From Pseudonocardia petroleophila (GTDB lineage: Bacteria; Actinomycetota; Actinomycetes; Mycobacteriales; Pseudonocardiaceae): DNA of 64,000 bases. The position numbers and the translations under genes are program-made. The notes below the pieces were generated by a model. It was given only the letters and a program-made list of their open reading frames with translations, was not told the origin of the DNA and did not search any database. This document shows positions 22,284 to 29,484 of the stretch, piece by piece. Within the stretch, counting starts at the first letter, position 1. Every line of letters starts with the position of its first letter. The stretch is from NCBI RefSeq assembly GCF_014235185.1, contig NZ_CP060131.1, positions 6,331,501 to 6,395,500 on the forward strand. The letters run 5' to 3'.

Positions 22284-24026
22284 TCACGGGAGGAAGGTGT
22301 CGCCGCGCTCCGCCCGACGGCGGCGCCACACGGCCAGGGGGAGCGTACCCAGCAGGCCCATCGCGAGCGGCGCCCCGGCCCCGTCGGAGACACCCATGCC
22401 GACGGCCTGGGTCTGCGGGTCGATCGCGTCGATCCAGCCGAACCGGCCGAAGGGCAGCACGATCAGCCGCGCCTGGCCGATGACGTTCTCCACCGGCACG
22501 GCCCCGTGGCCGGTGGCCCGGGAGTCCGAGGAGTTGTTGCGGCTGTCGCCCATCATCCAGAGCTGGCCCTCGGGCACCGTGACCGGGTCGAACCGCTGCT
22601 CGCGGGCCGGGCCGGCCTCGGGCAGGAAGTAGACGTAGGGCTCGTCGAGGGGTTCGCCGTCGACGAGCAGGCGGTCGCGGCTGTCGCAGCACTGTACGGT
22701 CTGCCCGCCCACCGCGATGACGCGCTTGACGAAGTCCTTCTCGTCGGGCGGCGCGAGACCGATCAGCGACCCGAACTGCTGCAGGCCGTTGACCAGCGGG
22801 TTGTCCGACGGCGGCGCCGAGAACTCGGTGTTGATCCAGCCGTCGGGGCCGCGGAAGACGACGACGTCGCCGGGGGCGGGATCGGTGAACCGGTAGGTGA
22901 CCTTGTCGACGAGCACGCGGTCGTTGTTGCAGCCCGTGCAGCCGTGCAGGGTGGTCTCCATCGACCCGGACGGGATCACGTAGACCTTCGCCAGGAACGT
23001 CTGGATCATGAACGTGAGCACGAGGGCGACGACGATCAGCAGCGGCAGCTCGCGCCAGAAGTTCTCGCGGCGCCGACGGCCGGGCCGGACCTTCTTCCCC
23101 CCGCGCGCGGCGGCGGCCTGGGCCTTGTACTCGGCGGCGGGGCGGGAGGTGGGCGACGCCCCGGCCCGGCGGCGGTGGCGGCCGGGGAACTCCGCGGCGG
23201 TGGCGGGCGGGGCCTCGGGCTCGTCGTCGGAGAGGGCCTCGTCGGGGACGGCCCGGGCCGAGGACCCCCGGCCCGCGGCGGGCGCGTCGTCCTGCACGTC
23301 GGAGGCGAGCTCGTCGTGCACGACGGTGGGCTCGTCGTCGGGGGTGCGCTGCGGCGGCGCAGGCGGCCGGGCCCCGCGGACGGGCGGGGGCACCACGCCG
23401 TAGCGACCGGCCCGCGGCGGGGCGGCGGAACCGTTGCGGCGGGGCGCGCCGTCCGCGTCGGCGGAGCCGTCGCGGCGGACGCCGTCCCCCCGGGCGGACC
23501 CGCGCGCGGGTGACGATCCGGCGGCCGGGGCCCGTCCGTCGGCAGGGGCCCGTCCGTCGACCGGGGGCCGCCCGTCGGCGGGTGTCCGCCGGTCGGTCGG
23601 GATGCGCCCGTCGGCCGGGGCCCGTCCGGCGACAGGCGCCCGCCCGTTGACCGGGGTCCGCCCGTCGACCGGGCGCCGTACCGCTCCGGGGACGGCGGAC
23701 CCGTTCGCGGGGGCCGGCGCCTCGGGTCGGCGCGGCCCGTTCACCGGGGCCGATCCGTTCGCGGGAGGGGCGCCGTTCGCGGGAGGAGCGCCGTTCACGC
23801 GCCCGTTCGGACGCCGCGGCGGCGGCCCCACGACCGGCATCCGACGCGCGGGAGCCGCCCCGCCGACGGGCCGCGGGACGGGCTCGCCGTCGACCGGGTC
23901 CGGCGTGGCGGGTTGCCCCCCGGGGGGCGTCCGCACCGCGTGCCGGGACCCGGACGGACCGGCCGGCGTGAAGCGCTGCGGTCGGGCCCGCCGGTCGTCG
24001 GGGAGCTCGGGTAGGGCCACGGCCAC
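22284..24026 (-). CDS. lepB: signal peptidase I with a ~320-residue low-complexity N-terminus
   Basis: Type I signal peptidase that cleaves exported proteins at the outer face of the membrane. The catalytic core is complete: transmembrane helix about 327-346, IPSGSMETTL with Ser355, and DFVKRVIAVGG with Lys434, plus a second hydrophobic segment at the C-terminus followed by RRRR. What is odd is the 580-residue total: mycobacterial LepB is about 294. The first ~320 residues are Pro/Gly/Arg/Asn-rich repeats (APPANG, ADGRAP, VNGR) predicted cytoplasmic. GTG 24026 lies 27 nt after rplS; a later internal start cannot be excluded. Confidence 0.92.
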   Translation of the reverse strand: MAVALPELPDDRRARPQRFTPAGPSGSRHAVRTPPGGQPATPDPVDGEPVPRPVGGAAPARRMPVVGPPPRRPNGRVNGAPPANGAPPANGSAPVNGPRRPEAPAPANGSAVPGAVRRPVDGRTPVNGRAPVAGRAPADGRIPTDRRTPADGRPPVDGRAPADGRAPAAGSSPARGSARGDGVRRDGSADADGAPRRNGSAAPPRAGRYGVVPPPVRGARPPAPPQRTPDDEPTVVHDELASDVQDDAPAAGRGSSARAVPDEALSDDEPEAPPATAAEFPGRHRRRAGASPTSRPAAEYKAQAAAARGGKKVRPGRRRRENFWRELPLLIVVALVLTFMIQTFLAKVYVIPSGSMETTLHGCTGCNNDRVLVDKVTYRFTDPAPGDVVVFRGPDGWINTEFSAPPSDNPLVNGLQQFGSLIGLAPPDEKDFVKRVIAVGGQTVQCCDSRDRLLVDGEPLDEPYVYFLPEAGPAREQRFDPVTVPEGQLWMMGDSRNNSSDSRATGHGAVPVENVIGQARLIVLPFGRFGWIDAIDPQTQAVGMGVSDGAGAPLAMGLLGTLPLAVWRRRRAERGDTFLP

Positions 24027-24053
24027 GAGGCTACGGCAACGGGTCCGGGTCGG

Positions 24054-24413
24054 TCAGGACGCGGACGTCGTCTCGCGCTTCTCCTTGATCTTCGCGGCCT
24101 TGCCGCGCAGGTCACGGAGGTAGTAGAGCTTGGCGCGGCGCACGTCGCCGCGGGTGAAGATCTCGATCTTGTCGAGGTTCGGGGAGTGCACCGGGAAGGT
24201 GCGCTCGACGCCGACGCCGAAGGAGACCTTGCGGACCGTGAAGGTCTCGCGGGCGCCCGCGCCGTGACGGCGGATGACGACACCCTGGAAGATCTGGATG
24301 CGCGAGCGGGAGCCTTCGATGACCTTCACGTGCACCTTGAGCGTGTCGCCCGGCCGGAAGGCGGGGATGTCGGAGCGCAGCATCTGTGCGTCCAGTGCGT
24401 CCAGGGTGTTCAT
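24054..24413 (-). CDS. rplS: 50S ribosomal protein L19
   Basis: A 119-residue L19 at the 30S-50S interface. Diagnostic segments are FRPGDTLKVHVKVIEG, RIQIFQGVVIRRHG and RRAKLYYLRDL. ATG 24413 matches the family start (MNTLDALD). It follows trmD after a 137-nt gap carrying its own promoter-like element, and precedes lepB. Confidence 0.97.
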   Translation of the reverse strand: MNTLDALDAQMLRSDIPAFRPGDTLKVHVKVIEGSRSRIQIFQGVVIRRHGAGARETFTVRKVSFGVGVERTFPVHSPNLDKIEIFTRGDVRRAKLYYLRDLRGKAAKIKEKRETTSAS

Positions 24414-24550
24414 CGCGAAGGTCCGTCCTCGGTTCGAATAGCAGTCATGCGGTGCGCGCAACGCGTTCTACGTCCAGCGGGGCGCGGGCAGGCGCCTGCG
24501 GGCGCGGCAGCTCCCGTCCATAGTGCCAGACGCGGACCGCCGGGCCGACA
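24414..24550 (-). promoter_or_regulatory. rplS promoter and leader region
   Basis: On the minus strand GCGTCTGGCACTATGG (24533-24518) matches the element upstream of rpsP in 15 of 16 positions, with CACTAT as a -10-like box. About 105 nt of leader follow, including the perfect palindrome GCAGGCGCCTGC (24488-24499), which could fold as a hairpin in the L19 leader. Confidence 0.5.
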
Positions 24551-25291
24551 TCACCCGTCCAGACCGGCCAGGAACGCCCGGTCGGCGCGGTCGAGGGCGT
24601 CGGGGGGCAGGGCGTCGAGGAGGTCGGGCCGGCGCGCGGCGGTGCGCTCCAGCGCCCGGTCGCGGCGCCAGCGGGCGATGGCGGCGTGGTTGCCGCTGCG
24701 CAGGACGTCGGGCACGTCGAGCCCGCGCCAGGAGACCGGCCGCGTGTAGGCGGGCCCCTCCAGCAGGCCGTCGGAGAAGGAGTCCTCCTGCGCGGAGACC
24801 GGGTTGCCGAGCACGCCGGGCAGCAGCCGCACCACCGCCTCCACCATCACCAGTACGGCCACCTCGCCGCCGACCAGCACGTAGTCGCCGATGCTCACCT
24901 CGTCGACGGGCCCGCGGTCGGCGTAGGCGTCGACGACGCGCTGGTCGATCCCCTCGTACCGCCCGCAGGCGAACACCAGCCGCTCCTCGGCGGCCCACGC
25001 CTGCGCGGTGGCCTGCGTGAACGGACGCCCGGCCGGGGTGGGCACGACGAGCCGGGCCGGCTCCTCCCCCAGCACCGCGTCGAGCGCCTCGCCCCACACC
25101 TGCGGGCGCATGACCATTCCCGGCCCGCCGCCGTACGGCGAGTCGTCGACGGCCTGGTGGACGTCGTGGGTCCAGTCGCGCAGGTCGTGCACCCCGAGCT
25201 CGACGAGGCCGGCCTCGATCGCCCGCCCCAGCAGCGCCTCCCGCAGGGGCGCGAGGTAGCCGGGGAAGATGGTGACGACGTCGATCCGCAC
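24551..25291 (-). CDS. trmD: tRNA (guanine37-N1)-methyltransferase
   Basis: A 246-residue SPOUT-class enzyme making m1G37 in tRNAs to prevent frameshifting. The trefoil-knot SAM region is visible (LVFACGRYEGIDQRV, DEVSIGDYVLVGGE), as is GNPVSAQEDSF. GTG 25291 gives MRIDVVTIFPGY, the family N-terminus. Normally trmD sits beside rimM; here rimM is 8.5 kb away across an accessory block. Confidence 0.96.
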   Translation of the reverse strand: MRIDVVTIFPGYLAPLREALLGRAIEAGLVELGVHDLRDWTHDVHQAVDDSPYGGGPGMVMRPQVWGEALDAVLGEEPARLVVPTPAGRPFTQATAQAWAAEERLVFACGRYEGIDQRVVDAYADRGPVDEVSIGDYVLVGGEVAVLVMVEAVVRLLPGVLGNPVSAQEDSFSDGLLEGPAYTRPVSWRGLDVPDVLRSGNHAAIARWRRDRALERTAARRPDLLDALPPDALDRADRAFLAGLDG

Positions 25292-25384
25292 GCGCCGCAC
25301 CGTACGCGGGGCCCCACCGTGCACACCGCGGCGCCGCCGGGCACAGGTCACGACGTGTGCACGGCGACCGCCGGGTGTGCACCC

Positions 25385-25942
25385 TCAGCCCGCCCGCCGC
25401 CCCCGGAGCAGCTCCTCGACGATGACGCGGGCGCTGTCGAGCCGCGCCCCCCTGGCGACGAGGATCGTCTGCGCCGAGCCCCCGGCGTGCAGCAGCCCGA
25501 GCAGGACGTGCTCGCAGCCGATGTAGTTGTGCCGGAGCCGCAGGGCCTCGCGCAGCGCGAGCTCCAGCACCTTCTTCGCGTCGCGGTCGAACGGGACGTG
25601 CCCGGCGAACCAGCGCCTGCCCCGCGAGCGCGGGCGGTCGAGCGCCCCGGGCCCGAAGGCGTCCTCGACCTGGCGGCGCACCTCGTCGAGGTCGATCCCC
25701 AGCGTCGACAGCGCCTCCGCGTCGGCCGGGCCGAGCCCACCGCGCAGCCCGTCGACGTCGGAGCGCACACCCTGCGCGTCGACGGAGTGCGCCTCCAGCA
25801 CCTCCAGTGCGAGGTTGCCCGGCACGCCGTACAGCGCGATCAGCAGGTGCTCGGACCGGATGGCGTCGGCCCGCCGCTCGCGGGCCTCCTCCTGCGCCAG
25901 CACGACGACCCGCCGGGCCTTGTCGGTGAACCTCTCGAACAT
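25385..25942 (-). CDS. stand-alone Clp N-terminal domain protein
   Basis: A 185-residue protein with two Clp_N (ClpC-type) repeats: MFERFTDKARRVVVLAQEEA resembles the ClpC start, and the second repeat is KKVLELALREALRLRHNYIGCEHVLLGLL. There is no ATPase domain, so it may act as an adaptor or decoy for substrate or antibiotic binding rather than an unfoldase. GAGGGG lies before the ATG. It is 13 nt downstream of a small HTH gene, forming a two-gene unit seen in other actinobacteria. Confidence 0.88.
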   Translation of the reverse strand: MFERFTDKARRVVVLAQEEARERRADAIRSEHLLIALYGVPGNLALEVLEAHSVDAQGVRSDVDGLRGGLGPADAEALSTLGIDLDEVRRQVEDAFGPGALDRPRSRGRRWFAGHVPFDRDAKKVLELALREALRLRHNYIGCEHVLLGLLHAGGSAQTILVARGARLDSARVIVEELLRGRRAG

Positions 25943-25955
25943 CGTCGAACCCCTC

Positions 25956-26171
25956 TCAGAACCCGGACCGGCGGTACTTCTTGTGGACGGCCTGGCGGCT
26001 CACCCGCAGCACCTCCGCGATCTGCTGCCAGGACCAGCCCTGGTCGCGCGCGTTGCCCACCTGCAGCTCCTCCAGCGACTCCAGCAGCCCCCGCAGGGAG
26101 GCCACCGCCGCCAGACCGACGGACGGGTCTCTGCTGGACGCCGCCGCCGCGACCTTCGTGGCATCACTCAT
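25956..26171 (-). CDS. small helix-turn-helix regulator
   Basis: A 71-residue protein. The C-terminal half has a clear HTH (QGWSWQQIAEVLRVSRQAVHKKYRRSGF) similar to those of small regulators paired with Clp_N proteins. ATG 26171 is preferred over TTG 26180. Two identical-architecture palindromes cover its promoter, and the predicted transcription start is within a few nt of the ATG, suggesting a nearly leaderless, self-regulated mRNA. Confidence 0.85.
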   Translation of the reverse strand: MSDATKVAAAASSRDPSVGLAAVASLRGLLESLEELQVGNARDQGWSWQQIAEVLRVSRQAVHKKYRRSGF

Positions 26172-26175
26172 GGCC

Positions 26176-26219
26176 GTCAACCTACGTTGACAGGACCGGC
26201 GCTGTCAACCCACGTTGAC
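26176..26219. promoter_or_regulatory. twin GTCAAC-N4-GTTGAC operators over divergent promoters
   Basis: GTCAACCTACGTTGAC (26176-26191) and GTCAACCCACGTTGAC (26204-26219) are palindromes with 6-bp arms, 28 bp apart centre to centre. On the minus strand TTGACA (26208-26203) and TAGGTT (26184-26179) form a -35/-10 pair with 18-nt spacing for the HTH gene. A TTGACA also faces the BTAD gene on the plus strand (26187-26192). Confidence 0.7.
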
Positions 26220-26234
26220 ACTATCGTTCTGGCC

Positions 26235-29200
26235 GTGGACGGCGTGCGGATCCGGCTGTCCGGGTCGTTCGCCGTCGAGGACGGGGACGGGCCGGTGGTC
26301 GTGGGCGGCCGCAAGTCCCGGCGGCTGCTCGCCCGGCTGGCCGCGGCCCGCGGCGGGACGGTCGCCGTCGACGACCTGGTGGCGGACCTCTGGCCCGCGA
26401 CCGCGCCGCGCGGCCCGGCCGACAACGTCGCCACCCTCGTCAGCAGGCTGCGCGCGACGCTCGGCCCGGACGCGGTGCTCGGCGCCCGCCCCGCCTACCG
26501 CCTCGGGCCGGGGGTGCGGGTGGACGTCGCGGAGGCCGACGTGCTGGCCGCGGAGGCGGCCCGGCGGACCGGGGAGCCGGCCCTCGCGCTGGTCGCGGCC
26601 CGGCGCGGGCTGGACCTGCTGGGCGCGGGCGCCGTGCTGACCGGCGAGTCCGGCGACTGGGTGGACGTCCTGCAGCGCGAGGTCGACGCCATCCTGCGCG
26701 CGCTCCGGCACGCCGCGGCGGACGCGGCCCTGCGGGTCGGCGACCCGGGATCGGCCGTGGTCACCGCACAGGCCGCGGCCGACGCCGACGCGCTCGACGA
26801 CCGCGCCCACCGCCTGCTCATGGCGGCCCACCACGCCGCGGGCGACCCGCAGCGGGCCCTGGTCGTCTACGCCCGGCTGCGCGCCGCCGTGGCCGACGAG
26901 CTCGGCACCGACCCCTCCCCCGCCGCGCAGGCGCTGCACCTCGCGGTCCTGCGCGGGGACCCGCTCCCCGGCGCGCACCCGGTGCCCGACCGGTACCCCC
27001 GCCCCGCCCCCGCCGGACGCGGCGCCGAGCTGGACCGGCTCACCGCGGCCTGGGCGGCCGCCGCCGGCGGCGCCACCGGTCTCCTGCTGGTCACCGGAGA
27101 GGCCGGGATCGGCAAGACCACCCTGGCCGAGGCCCTCGCGGGGGTGGTCGCCGACACGGGCGGCCTGGTCCTGCGGGCCCGGTGCTACGCGGCCGAGCGC
27201 TCGCTGCTGCTGCAACCCGTCCTCGACGCCGTCGCACCCGCTCTGCGCACGCTCCCGCCCGGGGAGACCCGGCGGCTGGCCGGGCCGGGCGCCCCGGTGC
27301 TCGCCGGACTGCTCCCGGACCTCGCCGCGGTGCTGGGCGAGCCCGACCCGGCCCGCGGCAGCGCCGACCAGGAGCGCAGGCGCACCTCCGACGCCGTCCG
27401 CGCCCTGCTCCGGTCGTGGGCCGCGGTGCGCCCGGTGCTGCTCCTGCTCGACGACCTGCAGAACGCCGGGACCGCGACCGTCGAGCTGCTCCACTACATC
27501 GCGGCCCGCCCGGGCCCCGACCGGTTGCTGCTGCTCGCGACGGTGCGGTCCGAGGAGGGCTCCGAGGCCCTCGCCCTGCTCGACGACGTCGGGACCCGGG
27601 TGGAGATCGGCCCGCTGGCGGCCGACGCGGTGGCCCTGCTCGCCGCCCGCGCCGGTGCCCCGCGGCTCGCCGAGGACATCCTGCGGCGCACCCGCGGGCA
27701 CACGCTGTTCGTCGTCGAGACCCTCCGCGGACTCGCGGCCGGTGAGACCGGCGTGCCGGACTCGCTGCAGGCCGCGGTGCTGGCCCGGATGCGGAGGGTC
27801 GGGCCCGACGTCGAGCAGGTGCTGCGCGCCGGGGCCGTGCTCGGCGCCGCGGTGGCCCCCGAGACCGTCGCCGCGATGCTCGGCCTCCCGCTGCCCGACG
27901 TCCTGCTGCGCCTCGCCGACGCCGCGACGGCGCGCCTGCTGGTCGACACCGGCGACCGGTACGAGTTCGCGAACGACCTGGTGCACGAGGTGCTCTACGC
28001 GTCGACGCCCGCTCCCGCGCGCCGCGCCTACCACCGCCGCGCCGCCGACCTGCTCGCCGACCGTCCCGAGGTGCTCGCCGGGCACGCGGCCGCCGCAGGG
28101 GACCCGGAGGGCGCGGCCCGTGCGTGGCTGGCCGCCGGACGCCAGGCCGTCGACCGGTTCGCCGCGGCCGACGGCCGGGACCTGCTGGACCGGGCGCTGG
28201 CCACGGGCGTCGACGACGCGGCCCTGACCGCGCGGATCCACCTCGCCCGCGGTCTGGCGCACCTCGCGCTCGGGGCGTTCGGCCCGTCCGCCGCCGACCT
28301 GCGCGACGCGCTCGGCGCGGCCCGCGCGGCTGGTGACCGCCGGCTCGAGATCGAGGTGCTGCGCCACCTCGCGGGCGACGTCACCTCCGCGCTGGGGCTC
28401 TCCGAGCGCGCGCTGCACCTCGCGGAGGCCGTGCGGATCGCGGTCGAGCTCGACGACCCGGCCGCCCAGGCCGACCTCCTCGGCTGGCAGGCGGTGGTCG
28501 CGACCAACCGGCTGCGCTTCACCGGGGCCATCGACCTGGGCCGGCGCGCGGTGGCCGCCGGGCGGGCGTCCGGCTCGGAGGCCGCGCTCGCCGCCGGCCT
28601 GGACGGGCTCAAGACCGCCTACGCCTACCTCGGCGACACCGTCCACCTCGCCCCGGTGCTCACCGAGCTCGAACCCCTGCTGCGCCGCCGCGGCGACCTC
28701 CGGGTCCTGTACTGGGCGGTGTTCGAGTCGGCGCTCCCGTTCGTGGCGGCCGCCGAATGGGACCGGGCCGCGGAGCGCATCGCGGACGCGCTGGAGATCA
28801 ACCGGCGCAGCGGGTACGTCTCCCACGCGCCCTGGTTCGTGGCGCACCAGGGCTGGCTGGAGCGGCTGCGCGGGCGGCTCGACCGGGCGGAGGAGCTCGG
28901 CAGGCGGGCCGTCGACCTCGCCGACGCCGCCGAGCACCACTGGTGGCGGGCCACGGCGCACGGGATCCTCGCGACCACCCTGCTCGGGCTCGGCCGGGGC
29001 GACGAGGCCGCCGCGCTGCTCCGGGCGGTGCGCGACGACGCGGGGCGGACCGGGATCGAGGGCTACCTGCTGCGCTGCCTCGCCCCGCTCGCCGAGGCCA
29101 CCGGGGACCCCGACGTCCTGCTCACGGCGGAGGAGGTCCTCTCCGGCGTCGACGCCCCGCCGGGCCACGCCTGGCTGACCGGCGGCGACACCTACCTCTC

Positions 29201-29453
29201 CGTCGCCCGCGCCCGGCTGGCCCGCGGCGAGCCGGACCGGGCCCGGGCCGTCTTGGCCCCGCTGCGGGAGGCCGCCGCGCGGCAGGGCTGGGTGCCGTGG
29301 CGGGCGGCGGCGGCACTCGTCGACGCGGACGCGCTGGACGCGCTCGGCGACCACGCCGCCGCGGAGCGGAGCCGGACACCGGCGGTGGACCTCGCGACGC
29401 GGCACGGCATGCCGCACCTGGCGCGCGCCGCGCGGCCGGGCGGCTCCGGCTGA
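26235..29453 (+). CDS. BTAD-domain AAA ATPase transcriptional regulator (SARP-like)
   Basis: A 1072-residue regulator. Residues 1-95 form an OmpR-type winged helix, about 95-245 a bacterial transcriptional activation domain, about 265-560 a P-loop ATPase with Walker A GEAGIGKTT and Walker B VLLLLDDLQ, and the rest TPR-like helical repeats. No C-terminal LuxR helix-turn-helix is evident. Proteins of this layout (AfsR-like) activate secondary-metabolism or stress genes in actinobacteria. GTG 26235 or 26244 is the likely start; both lie just after the twin operators, so the neighbouring HTH protein may control it. Targets are unknown. Confidence 0.85.
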   Translation: MDGVRIRLSGSFAVEDGDGPVVVGGRKSRRLLARLAAARGGTVAVDDLVADLWPATAPRGPADNVATLVSRLRATLGPDAVLGARPAYRLGPGVRVDVAEADVLAAEAARRTGEPALALVAARRGLDLLGAGAVLTGESGDWVDVLQREVDAILRALRHAAADAALRVGDPGSAVVTAQAAADADALDDRAHRLLMAAHHAAGDPQRALVVYARLRAAVADELGTDPSPAAQALHLAVLRGDPLPGAHPVPDRYPRPAPAGRGAELDRLTAAWAAAAGGATGLLLVTGEAGIGKTTLAEALAGVVADTGGLVLRARCYAAERSLLLQPVLDAVAPALRTLPPGETRRLAGPGAPVLAGLLPDLAAVLGEPDPARGSADQERRRTSDAVRALLRSWAAVRPVLLLLDDLQNAGTATVELLHYIAARPGPDRLLLLATVRSEEGSEALALLDDVGTRVEIGPLAADAVALLAARAGAPRLAEDILRRTRGHTLFVVETLRGLAAGETGVPDSLQAAVLARMRRVGPDVEQVLRAGAVLGAAVAPETVAAMLGLPLPDVLLRLADAATARLLVDTGDRYEFANDLVHEVLYASTPAPARRAYHRRAADLLADRPEVLAGHAAAAGDPEGAARAWLAAGRQAVDRFAAADGRDLLDRALATGVDDAALTARIHLARGLAHLALGAFGPSAADLRDALGAARAAGDRRLEIEVLRHLAGDVTSALGLSERALHLAEAVRIAVELDDPAAQADLLGWQAVVATNRLRFTGAIDLGRRAVAAGRASGSEAALAAGLDGLKTAYAYLGDTVHLAPVLTELEPLLRRRGDLRVLYWAVFESALPFVAAAEWDRAAERIADALEINRRSGYVSHAPWFVAHQGWLERLRGRLDRAEELGRRAVDLADAAEHHWWRATAHGILATTLLGLGRGDEAAALLRAVRDDAGRTGIEGYLLRCLAPLAEATGDPDVLLTAEEVLSGVDAPPGHAWLTGGDTYLSVARARLARGEPDRARAVLAPLREAAARQGWVPWRAAAALVDADALDALGDHAAAERSRTPAVDLATRHGMPHLARAARPGGSG

Positions 29454-29459
29454 CGTCCC

Positions 29460-29480
29460 GGCCCGGCTCGCCCCCGGGCC
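29460..29480. terminator. candidate terminator between convergent genes
   Basis: GGCCCGG (29460-29466) and CCGGGCC (29474-29480) form a 7-bp stem with a 7-nt loop in the 31-bp gap between the regulator and the convergent fusion gene. No T-run follows on either strand. Confidence 0.4.
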
Positions 29481-29484
29481 CGCG

